Origin: Imperialibacter sp964351395
GTDB taxonomy: Bacteria; Bacteroidota; Bacteroidia; Cytophagales; Cyclobacteriaceae
Reading direction: 5' to 3'
Assembly (NCBI GenBank): GCA_964351395.1
Contig: CAYGOF010000002.1
Location: forward strand, 124,001 to 188,000
DNA length: 64,000 nt
Each line of letters opens with the position of its first letter. Within the stretch, counting starts at the first letter, position 1. The position numbers and the translations under genes were made by a program. Positions 51,107-58,607 of this stretch are shown piece after piece. Below the pieces are notes generated by a model that ran no database searches, was not told the origin of the DNA, and was given only the letters and a program-made list of their open reading frames with translations.

Positions 51107-51174
51107 GTGGATTTCAGTTTAACTATCAAAAGTCATTATGCAGATACGGCGGAAAACCTTAAGTTTAATATTAC

Positions 51175-51927
51175 ATGGAAAGATTTGAAAATCAGGTAGC
51201 CATTGTCGCTGGTGGAGCCAGGGGCATTGGTAAAGGAGTGGCAAAACGATTGGCATCGGAAGGCGCAACTGTTGTCATTCTGGACGTACTTCAAAAAGAA
51301 CTGGATGCAACCATCAAAGAGCTCACTGACTTAGGTTTAAAAGTATCAGGAGCGATTGTTGATGTTACCTCTGAAGCAGAAGTACAGGCACTTTTTGAAA
51401 AAGTGGTAGTCACAAATGGCAAGCTTGATGTAATGGTCAATTGTGCCGGCATTGTTGGGGAAACGAATGTGAAAATTGGTGACTACACTACGGACATTTT
51501 TGACAAGGTCATCGCCATCAATTTAAGAGGAGCCTTCTTACTTACAAAACATGCCGTTGCCCCAATGCTGAAAGCAAGATATGGGAGGATACTCCATGTG
51601 ACTTCCATAGGCGGCAAAGAAGGAAATCCCGGAATGATGGGGTATGCTGCGAGCAAGGCTGGGCTTTTCGGGCTTATCAAAGGAGCTGGTAAAGAATATG
51701 CGGAGACTGGCATCACAGTGAATGGCATTGCCCCTGCAGTTATTGCTACAGAATTCAATGAAAATACAGACCCGGTCATGCTAAAATATATGACAGACAA
51801 AATACCAATGAAAAGGATGGGGACTATTGAAGAAGTGGCATCCCTGGTCTGTTGGATAGTATCCCATGAAGCAAGCTTTAATACTGGTTTTGTCTTCGAT
51901 ATTTCCGGAGGAAGAGCGACGTATTAA
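51175..51927 (+). CDS. SDR-family oxidoreductase (upstream copy)
   Basis: The protein has 250 residues and is a classical short-chain dehydrogenase. The coenzyme motif is G-G-A-R-G-I-G near residue 13, N-C-A-G is near 89, and the catalytic Ser and Y-A-A-S-K are near 142 and 155. It resembles 3-oxoacyl-ACP reductase-like and sugar dehydrogenases; substrate cannot be assigned from sequence alone. It lies 65 bp before the sugar-acid dehydratase gene, so oxidation of a sugar or a 2-keto-3-deoxy sugar acid is a reasonable guess. The plus-strand run begins here, after the accC terminator. Confidence 0.88.
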   Translation: MERFENQVAIVAGGARGIGKGVAKRLASEGATVVILDVLQKELDATIKELTDLGLKVSGAIVDVTSEAEVQALFEKVVVTNGKLDVMVNCAGIVGETNVKIGDYTTDIFDKVIAINLRGAFLLTKHAVAPMLKARYGRILHVTSIGGKEGNPGMMGYAASKAGLFGLIKGAGKEYAETGITVNGIAPAVIATEFNENTDPVMLKYMTDKIPMKRMGTIEEVASLVCWIVSHEASFNTGFVFDISGGRATY

Positions 51928-51930
51928 GGA

Positions 51931-51958
51931 GTCAGAAGACAGAAGTCGGAAGACAGAA
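51931..51958. repeat. Short tandem repeat of a 7-bp unit
   Basis: Four units, GTCAGAA GACAGAA GTCGGAA GACAGAA, follow each other at 51931-51958. They fill most of the 65-bp gap between the SDR and dehydratase genes. Such GTCGGAA-type heptamer runs occur in intergenic DNA of other Bacteroidota. Confidence 0.75.
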
Positions 51959-51992
51959 GAAAAAAGAATAACAAACACAAGCACCTACTTAC

Positions 51993-53702
51993 ATGAAAAA
52001 GCTACGAAGTCAAAACTGGTTTGGCAAAAAAGGCAAAGACGGGTTTATCTACAGAGCCTGGATGAAAAACCAGGGCACTCCCCACGATGAGTTTGAGGGA
52101 AAACCAGTCATTGGTATTTGCAATACCTGGTCGGAACTTACTCCATGCAATGGTCACTTCAGAGAACTGGCAGAGTCAGTAAAAAAGGGTGTGTGGGAGG
52201 CAGGCGGTTTTCCTTTGGAGTTTCCAGTGATGTCATTGGGTGAAACCCTCATCAAGCCAACGGCTATGCTGTATCGCAACCTGGCCAGTATGGATGCTGA
52301 AGAAAGTATCCGCGCCAACCCTATCGATGGTGTGGTGCTCCTTGGTGGCTGCGACAAAACAACCCCATCCATCCTAATGGGTGCTACCAGCGTAGACCTT
52401 CCTACCATCTTCGTTTCAGGTGGGCCAATGCTCAATGGAAAATACCGTGGCCGGGATATCGGCACCACCGACATCTGGCGTTTTAGTGAGGCCAATCGTC
52501 GTGGTGAAATGAGCCAGGATGAATTCATGACAGCTGAAGCTTGCATGTGTCGCAGTCAGGGTCACTGCGCCGTGATGGGCACCGCATCGACGATGGCATG
52601 TATGGTCGAATCGCTTGGGCTCACCTTGCCTGAAAATGCGGCTATTCCAGCTGCCGATTCACGAAGAAAAGTGCTCGCTCAAATGAGTGGTCGGCGCATT
52701 GTGGACATGGTAAAGGAAGACCTGGTGATATCTAAGGTTTTGACCAGAGAAGCCTTCGAAAACAGTATCATGCTTAATGCCGCTGTAGGTGGCTCCACCA
52801 ACTTTGTGGTTCACTTGTTGGCCATTGCTGGCCGTGCCGGCATCAAACTCGACCTAGAAGATTTTGATAAATTCTCCTCAAAAATACCATTGCTCGCCAA
52901 CCTGCAGCCCTCAGGGCAGTTCATGATGGAAGAGTTTTTCTATGCAGGTGGTTTACCAGCCGTGATCAAAGAACTGCTTCCTTTGATTAACAAGGACGTA
53001 CTGACAGTGACCGGCAAAACGATGGCCGAGAACGTGGCAAAATCTGAAAATTTTAATGACAAAGTAATCGCCACAGTTGCCAAACCCTTCAAGAAGGACT
53101 CCGGCATTGCCGTTGTGAAAGGCAATCTCGCTATCAACGGTGCTATCATCAAACCTAACGCCGCAACCCCTTCTTTGATGGTGCACAAAGGCAAAGCGGT
53201 GGTGTTTGAGGATATTGAAGACTTTAAAGCCAAGATCGACGACCCGGCATTGGAGGTGGATGAAACCTGCATACTGGTATTGAAGAATGTGGGACCAAAA
53301 GGTTACCCTGGCATGCCGGAAGTAGGAAATATGGGTATGCCTAAAAAACTACTCGACAAGGGTGTCACCGATATGATCCGGATTTCAGATGGAAGAATGA
53401 GCGGTACTGCGTTTGGAACGGTAATCCTTCATGTGTCTCCTGAATCAGCTGCTGGTGGTAATTTGGCGCTGGTTGAAAATGGTGACCTAATTGAACTGGA
53501 CGTTCCTAATAGAAAATTGGAACTACATGTGTCTGACGCTGAATTAGCGGAGAGAAAGAAGAAGTGGAAAGCACCTGATTTGGGCTATGACCGTGGCTAC
53601 GTAAAGCTATATATCGACCATGTAGAGCAATCGCACCTTGGTACCGACCTGGACTTCCTGAGAGGAAAATCAGGGAAGGAAGTGAAGCGGGATTCGCATT
53701 AG
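51993..53702 (+). CDS. IlvD/Edd-family sugar-acid dehydratase
   Basis: The protein has 569 residues. The [Fe-S] cluster cysteines expected for the IlvD/Edd family are visible in I-C-N-T-W-S-E-L, G-G-C-D-K-T-T-P and C-R-S-Q-G-H-C. The motifs R-S-Q-x-W-F, W-M-K-N-Q-G and M-G-T-A-S-T-M-A place it in the sugar-acid dehydratase branch (arabinonate, xylonate or related) and not with true dihydroxy-acid dehydratase of valine synthesis. It should make a 2-keto-3-deoxy sugar acid. It is flanked on both sides by SDR genes, a common arrangement for non-phosphorylating sugar-acid pathways. The exact sugar is not known. Confidence 0.9.
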   Translation: MKKLRSQNWFGKKGKDGFIYRAWMKNQGTPHDEFEGKPVIGICNTWSELTPCNGHFRELAESVKKGVWEAGGFPLEFPVMSLGETLIKPTAMLYRNLASMDAEESIRANPIDGVVLLGGCDKTTPSILMGATSVDLPTIFVSGGPMLNGKYRGRDIGTTDIWRFSEANRRGEMSQDEFMTAEACMCRSQGHCAVMGTASTMACMVESLGLTLPENAAIPAADSRRKVLAQMSGRRIVDMVKEDLVISKVLTREAFENSIMLNAAVGGSTNFVVHLLAIAGRAGIKLDLEDFDKFSSKIPLLANLQPSGQFMMEEFFYAGGLPAVIKELLPLINKDVLTVTGKTMAENVAKSENFNDKVIATVAKPFKKDSGIAVVKGNLAINGAIIKPNAATPSLMVHKGKAVVFEDIEDFKAKIDDPALEVDETCILVLKNVGPKGYPGMPEVGNMGMPKKLLDKGVTDMIRISDGRMSGTAFGTVILHVSPESAAGGNLALVENGDLIELDVPNRKLELHVSDAELAERKKKWKAPDLGYDRGYVKLYIDHVEQSHLGTDLDFLRGKSGKEVKRDSH

Positions 53703-53715
53703 GATTTCAAAACGC

Positions 53716-53785
53716 GATGTCAGCCTGAGCTTGTCAAGCATAATTATTGACGATAAATCGTCTTCGACAGGCTCAGACTGACATC
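53716..53785. repeat. REP-like imperfect palindrome
   Basis: GATGTCAGCCTGAGCTTGTC (53716-53735) is the near-exact inverse complement of GACAGGCTCAGACTGACATC (53766-53785), with the core CTTCGACAGGCTCAG. This motif resembles dispersed intergenic palindromes known from many bacterial genomes. It fills most of the gap between the dehydratase and the second SDR gene. Confidence 0.7.
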
Positions 53786-53825
53786 CTTTTCACAACACGA
53801 ATACTTCCACCAACACCCTTTTCAA

Positions 53826-54590
53826 ATGGATGAACTGTTCAAAGACCAAGTCGCAGTCATTACCGGAGCAGGTATCGGCATCGGCTTTGAAATAGCCCGT
53901 CAGCTTGCACAGAGAGGCGCCAGTGTTGTTTTGAATGACATTGACGAAAAGGTTGCACAACAGGCAGCCTCAACCATTACAAAAGAAGGTGGTAAATGTG
54001 TGCCATTTTCCGGCGATTCAAGTACGCTGGAAACGATACATGGGCTTATTGGGAAAGCAATTAGCGCCTATGGCCAACTCGACATGGCTATTGCCAATGC
54101 TGGCATCACCACGTTTGGTAAGTTCTTGGATTACAAGGTGGAAAGCTTTCAGCAGATTTGTGCCGTAAATCTGCAGGGGACCTTCTTCCTGGCCCAGCAG
54201 GCAGCACTGCAATTTATCAAGCAAAAATCGCCTGGCAGGGTCTTAATGATGTCTTCTGTCACAGGCCACCAGTACCACCCTGATCTGGCTGCCTACGGCA
54301 TGTCGAAGGCAGCGATTCAGTTCATGGCAAAAACTCTCGGCGCAGAGCTGGGACCGAAACAAATAACAGTGAATGCCATCTCTCCGGGTGCGACCATTAC
54401 AGAGCGGACGCTGGCCTTGGATGAAAATTACATGGATGTGTGGAACAGCATTACCCCAACAGGCAGAGCAGCAACCGTTCAGGATATAGCCAATGCAGCA
54501 TTGTTTTTCCTTTCGCCCCATTCAGGGCAAATTACGGGGCAGACTCTTATTATAGATGGAGGATGGACTGCGGTGAGTCCGCCGCCTTGA
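53826..54590 (+). CDS. SDR-family oxidoreductase (downstream copy)
   Basis: The protein has 254 residues with the NAD(P)-binding motif G-A-G-I-G-I-G, N-A-G near residue 91, a catalytic Ser in M-M-S-S-V-T-G and Y-G-M-S-K near 159. It is a second SDR of the same small cluster but differs substantially in sequence from the first. In known sugar-acid pathways one SDR oxidises the free sugar and another the 2-keto-3-deoxy acid; a similar division of labour is possible here. It ends the plus-strand run and is convergent with the acetamidase gene. Confidence 0.88.
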   Translation: MDELFKDQVAVITGAGIGIGFEIARQLAQRGASVVLNDIDEKVAQQAASTITKEGGKCVPFSGDSSTLETIHGLIGKAISAYGQLDMAIANAGITTFGKFLDYKVESFQQICAVNLQGTFFLAQQAALQFIKQKSPGRVLMMSSVTGHQYHPDLAAYGMSKAAIQFMAKTLGAELGPKQITVNAISPGATITERTLALDENYMDVWNSITPTGRAATVQDIANAALFFLSPHSGQITGQTLIIDGGWTAVSPPP

Positions 54591-54623
54591 GTCCCTAAGT
54601 CAAAGTTTTTGTTAAAAATAGAG

Positions 54624-54643
54624 ACTCCTGCCTTCGCAGGAGT
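54624..54643. repeat. REP-like palindrome between convergent genes
   Basis: ACTCCTGC and GCAGGAGT are perfect 8-bp arms around a CTTC loop, followed by GACGG. The form matches the common "CCTGCcttcGCAGG" intergenic palindromes. It may also act as a terminator between the convergent SDR and acetamidase genes. Confidence 0.7.
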
Positions 54644-54689
54644 GACGGTGCAACAAGACTTTCTGCGATCACCCGACCAACTCCTCCTG

Positions 54690-55712
54690 TCACTTCTCCA
54701 CAAAAATCTCCTTAGGCAGCATCGCATGCACTCCCACATTGCCATCTACTAGTTCGGTGATATTCACATCCACCGCAATGCTGCTAAGCATATAAGCGTC
54801 GGCTTGTGAGAGGCTTTTTTCTTCCGTCAGGTATTTGATCATTTCGCGCACTGCTGTACGGGTGGCGATAGTGAGGTCGCGGTCACAGCCCATTGTAATG
54901 ACGTGGGTGGCAGTTTCTGCCCTTGGCCACAGCAGGGTTTTCCCTTTATGGACTTTAAACTGCAACAATCCTTTCAGCGAGGTTTCAATGGCGGTTATGT
55001 CAACCTCACCATTACCCTGGGCTGCATGGCCATCACCAATTTCGAAGAGAGCTCCTTTAACATGTACAGGAATGTACAACGTTGAACCTTCCACTAATTC
55101 CTTATTGTCAAGATTCCCCGCATGCACCCAGGGCGGAGCACTGTTCCAACGACCAGCTTCCACAGGCGGCGCCACGCCCATACTGCCAAAGAACGGCTTC
55201 AAGGGGACTTCAATCCCAGGAGCAAAATGACCAAGCATTTTCACTGTATCGAGGTCGATAATTTTCATCTTTCGTTCAAAAATCTCGTCAGATAAGAACC
55301 CATTACCACCGATCGCATTGTAGCCGTAGTCTATAGCAAGATCGATCGATAATACTTTTACCTCCAGCACATCACCTGGTTCAGCTCCTTCGATATAAAT
55401 TGGACCAGTCAGTACATGCCCTCCAGGGCCACGTTCTGTGACCGACTGGACGTCACGAAGCGCTTGCTCTACCCTTTCCGGTGCTACGCCAGCTCCTTCC
55501 AGGCGCTCCGGGTTGGAGGTTAGCAACGTATAAACTTTCACATGGTCACCCGATTTGATCGTCAATACCGGCTTGGCCTCTGACCAGTAATAACCCCAGG
55601 CCACAGTGGTGGGTGACGGATTGAGAACATGCGGTCGGGCTGCAGTGCCGATTTGTTGAGCCATGAGTGAGAAACCCATTGCTGAAAGTAAGATTGAGAT
55701 GATTGTCTTCAT
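54690..55712 (-). CDS. Exported acetamidase/formamidase-family protein
   Basis: From ATG at 55712 the protein has 340 residues, with a signal peptide (about 1-19, ending S-L-M-A-Q-Q). Frame remains open 120 bp further upstream, but that would mask the signal. It belongs to the FmdA/AmdA family of amide hydrolases: G-P-I-Y-I-E-G-A-E-P-G-D, then P-W-V-H-A-G-N and G-D-G-H-A-A-Q-G-N-G-E-V, which supplies metal-binding residues. The family releases ammonia from short amides. Export to the periplasm is the unusual point; its true substrate is unknown. It stands alone. Confidence 0.85.
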   Translation of the reverse strand: MKTIISILLSAMGFSLMAQQIGTAARPHVLNPSPTTVAWGYYWSEAKPVLTIKSGDHVKVYTLLTSNPERLEGAGVAPERVEQALRDVQSVTERGPGGHVLTGPIYIEGAEPGDVLEVKVLSIDLAIDYGYNAIGGNGFLSDEIFERKMKIIDLDTVKMLGHFAPGIEVPLKPFFGSMGVAPPVEAGRWNSAPPWVHAGNLDNKELVEGSTLYIPVHVKGALFEIGDGHAAQGNGEVDITAIETSLKGLLQFKVHKGKTLLWPRAETATHVITMGCDRDLTIATRTAVREMIKYLTEEKSLSQADAYMLSSIAVDVNITELVDGNVGVHAMLPKEIFVEK

Positions 55713-55801
55713 ATTTCCTAAAGTATAGAAAATACAAAAAACCTGGCTCTCATTAGTAAAAACAATTGAAAAAAGGTGACAGAAAAACCTAGTCGAAATC
55801 A

Positions 55802-55816
55802 TCCCGCATAGCGGGA
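55802..55816. repeat. Short REP-like palindrome
   Basis: TCCCGC and GCGGGA surround an ATA-type loop in the gap between the acetamidase and FGE genes. It is of the frequent "TCCCGC...GCGGGA" kind. Confidence 0.55.
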
Positions 55817-55895
55817 AGGAGATATTCGGCAAGAAATCTCTTTAGTACTGGAGTTCTACATATGTTATTCGAACACTAAACCCCAAAAAAGAAGC

Positions 55896-56948
55896 CTATA
55901 TATCTTTTACACACCTAAAACCAGTATGGTTCAGTCCTGAATCATGGCTTGAGCTCATGCGACGGGCGACCCGGTAGCCGCTGCAATAGGTATCGTTGCA
56001 AAGGAAAGAACCGCCCCGTACCACATGCTTTTCTGCATAGGGTTCGTTAGGATCGTAGAAGGAATCAGGCCCCTTTGGGTTTTGTACTTTGCCCTGCTGC
56101 TCCGCCATTTTGTAGGCATCTTCATGGTATTTATCGGAGCACCATTCCCATACATTACCCGCCATGTCATATAATCCATATCCATTGGCAGGAAATGATT
56201 TTACTGGAGAAGCCCCGTAAAAGCCATCTTTCTCTTCGTTGTTGTAGGGAAAGAAGCCCTGCCAGAAATTGGCTTTGGTAAAAGCCGTTTCCACTGATTC
56301 GTTTCCCCAGGGATATTTTACATCTTCCTGTCCTCCCATAGACGCCCACTCCCACTCTGCTTCGGTAGGAAGTCTTTTTCCTGCCCATTCAGTGTAAGCC
56401 AATGCATCATCATAAGCTATGTGAACCACAGGGTAGTCCATCTTTCCGTCAATTGTAGACCCAGGCCCTTCAGGATGCTTCCAATCTGCTCCAATGACCC
56501 ATTCCCACCATTGGCTATAGTCTCTCAAATTAACCGGGCCATCAGTTGCTTTGAAAACCAGGGAACCTGGAGCCAAAATTGAGTCAGCAGGTTTAGGTGT
56601 ACCTGGGGGAAGTTGCTTGGCCATTTCTTCCCAATCGATGGCTCTTTCAGCGATAGTCGCATAGCCAGTAGCATCTACAAAAGCCTTGAACTGCTCATTG
56701 GTCACCTCATGGGCATCCATGAAAAAGGCAGAGATTTCTACCTGGTGATTGGGGTACTCATTCGGCGATGCCTGGTCAGATTTTCCTCCCATGCTGAAGG
56801 CGCCAGAAGGGATGTAGACCATTTCCGCTGGCACATCTGAGGGTGGAGTAGACGCTGCTTGCGAAGTAGTTGATTGTTTCTCAGTTTGAGTGGAACAGGA
56901 GAACAGAACACTGGAAAATAGAAGAAGTATTGAAAGCTTTTTTATCAT
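55896..56948 (-). CDS. Lipoprotein formylglycine-generating enzyme (FGE/SUMF1)
   Basis: From the ATG at 56948 the protein has 350 residues. It starts with a lipoprotein signal ending L-F-S-C (lipid Cys 18), so it should act outside the cytoplasm, attached to a membrane. The FGE-sulfatase domain (about 42-350) includes the motif G-S-F-L-C-N-D-T-Y-C with C317 and C322, five residues apart, as the active-site pair C336/C341 of human FGE. Many SUMF1-like proteins lack this pair, so this one may be a true oxygen-dependent FGE, which converts a sulfatase Cys to formylglycine. Its neighbour 84 bp upstream is a Cys-type sulfatase, the likely substrate. Confidence 0.87.
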   Translation of the reverse strand: MIKKLSILLLFSSVLFSCSTQTEKQSTTSQAASTPPSDVPAEMVYIPSGAFSMGGKSDQASPNEYPNHQVEISAFFMDAHEVTNEQFKAFVDATGYATIAERAIDWEEMAKQLPPGTPKPADSILAPGSLVFKATDGPVNLRDYSQWWEWVIGADWKHPEGPGSTIDGKMDYPVVHIAYDDALAYTEWAGKRLPTEAEWEWASMGGQEDVKYPWGNESVETAFTKANFWQGFFPYNNEEKDGFYGASPVKSFPANGYGLYDMAGNVWEWCSDKYHEDAYKMAEQQGKVQNPKGPDSFYDPNEPYAEKHVVRGGSFLCNDTYCSGYRVARRMSSSHDSGLNHTGFRCVKDI

Positions 56949-56981
56949 GAAGAATCTGGTTTCAGATCGGTAAAATAACAA

Positions 56982-57013
56982 ATAAAAATCGACCCCATTA
57001 GATCGATTTTTAT
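56982..57013. terminator. Perfect 11-bp inverted repeat between sulfatase and FGE genes
   Basis: ATAAAAATCGA (56982-56992) and TCGATTTTTAT (57003-57013) are perfect arms. The A/T-rich ends act as T tracts in both directions. It lies just after the sulfatase stop on the minus strand and would end its transcript. Confidence 0.75.
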
Positions 57014-57032
57014 TATTCCTGTTCCTTAGCGC

Positions 57033-58502
57033 TTATTTGCCAGTGCCGGCCTCCGCCTCGCCAATTCTCTTTTCAAGCTGGTTGGGGACAGGTTCAACGC
57101 CAGCAGCATGCTTGGCAACCATTTCTTCTATTTCCTTTGCTATCTGTGGGTTGTCATCAATGATGTCATACTTTTCAGACGGATCCACCGATAGATTGAA
57201 GAGTTGGTATTTCTCTAGCTTCTCCAGTTTTTGTGGATAACCAGCTGGGTTGTTTTTATAGAAATACAATTTATAGTCCCCCTTCCTGGCTGCGAAAATT
57301 TCTTCACTGTGATAGTAGATCATTTCGTTTCTGGGCGACTCAGCCCCCTTTTTTAAAACGTCACTAAGGTCATAGCCGTCATAAATCCTGTCCTTAGGCA
57401 AGTCCACGCCAGCAAGGCTAGCCAAGGTCGGCAGCAAATCAAGTGTGCTTCCAATGCCAGATACAATTTTGGGGCTGATCGTCCCAGGCCACCAGAAAAT
57501 AGCCGGTTCCCTTTGACCACCCTCATAACTCGTTCCTTTGGCGCCATAGAGCAAACCAGAACTACCACCGTGACTATCAAAAATAACCCAGGGCCCATTG
57601 TCTGAAGTAAAAACAACCAAAGTATTCTCATCAATCCCCAACTCTTTCAAAGCCTCCATCACCTTTCCTGCGCTCCAATCAATCTCCTCCACCACATCTC
57701 CGTAGAGTCCGCGCTCACTGCTACCCAGAAACTCATCGGAAGCAAAAAGCGGCACATGTGGCAAGTTGTAGGCCAGGTAAAGGAAGAAAGGTTTGTCTTT
57801 GTTGGTCGTCATAAACTTCACAGCCTCCTCGGTATATCTTTTTGTGATGGTGGTCTGATCTGCAGGTCTTTCTACTATCTCCTCATTTCGCATGAGCGGC
57901 ACGTTGAAGGTTTCTATTTTTGGATCCAAAAAGGCAGACCGATAGTCCCCGCCATCATTCACCCGGTCCATGTCGTTACTATAGGGAATGCCGAAATAGG
58001 AATCAAAACCATGCTGAGTAGGCAAGTATGCTGGTAGGTGGCCCAAATGCCATTTACCAATGGCGGAGGTTGCGTAGCCCGCCCCTTTAAGTGCTTTGGC
58101 AATGGTGATTTCGGTTTGAGGTAAGCCTCCATCCGAATCAGGGAAAAGTACCCTACGTTTATTGCTGGTCATACCACTTCTTACCGGATACCTACCTGTC
58201 AATAGTCCGGCTCTCGAAGGGGTACATACATTTTCAGCCACATAGAAATTGGTCCATTTTTGTCCTTCATAAGCCATCCTGTCAAGGTTTGGAGTCCTGA
58301 TCGTGGGATGCCCGTACACGCCAAGGTCTCCATAGCCAAGGTCATCGGCGAAAAGAATGACGAAGTTGGGTTTTTCAGTAATGGTATCCTCAACGGCAGT
58401 TGGCTTATCAGCGGAGGAACACTGGACATAAAACAAGCCCATTGCTGACAAAAAAAGCCAGCTCATTATTCTGTGAAAGGAAGTTTTTAGGATCATCATC
58501 AA
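57033..58502 (-). CDS. Lipoprotein sulfatase, Cys type (arylsulfatase family S1)
   Basis: The protein has 489 residues. A lipoprotein signal ends Y-V-Q-C (lipid Cys about 28). The sulfatase domain has D53 and D54 in F-A-D-D-L-G-Y-G, and the modification motif C-T-P-S-R with C93, followed by A-G-L-L-T-G-R-Y. That Cys must be turned into formylglycine to be active. Further motifs are G-K-W-H-L-G-H near residue 147 and T-S-D-N-G-P near 300. S1 sulfatases remove sulfate from sugars or aryl esters. The neighbouring lipoprotein FGE would mature it outside the cytoplasm. It is separated from the GMC operon by a terminator. Confidence 0.93.
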   Translation of the reverse strand: MMMILKTSFHRIMSWLFLSAMGLFYVQCSSADKPTAVEDTITEKPNFVILFADDLGYGDLGVYGHPTIRTPNLDRMAYEGQKWTNFYVAENVCTPSRAGLLTGRYPVRSGMTSNKRRVLFPDSDGGLPQTEITIAKALKGAGYATSAIGKWHLGHLPAYLPTQHGFDSYFGIPYSNDMDRVNDGGDYRSAFLDPKIETFNVPLMRNEEIVERPADQTTITKRYTEEAVKFMTTNKDKPFFLYLAYNLPHVPLFASDEFLGSSERGLYGDVVEEIDWSAGKVMEALKELGIDENTLVVFTSDNGPWVIFDSHGGSSGLLYGAKGTSYEGGQREPAIFWWPGTISPKIVSGIGSTLDLLPTLASLAGVDLPKDRIYDGYDLSDVLKKGAESPRNEMIYYHSEEIFAARKGDYKLYFYKNNPAGYPQKLEKLEKYQLFNLSVDPSEKYDIIDDNPQIAKEIEEMVAKHAAGVEPVPNQLEKRIGEAEAGTGK

Positions 58503-58554
58503 ATAAAAAATAGGTGTTTTCTAAGATAAAGGTTCTGGGGATGAGCACCAAAAC

Positions 58555-58580
58555 AAAAAAGGTGAGCCTTCGCCCACCTT
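58555..58580 (-). terminator. Terminator of the GMC oxidoreductase operon
   Basis: On the minus strand AAGGTGGGC and GCTCACCTT pair (one mismatch) around a GAAG loop and are followed by TTTTTTG. It lies 28 bp after the GMC stop codon. Confidence 0.8.
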
Positions 58581-58607
58581 CTTCAATTTTTATTGTTAGC
58601 AATATAT

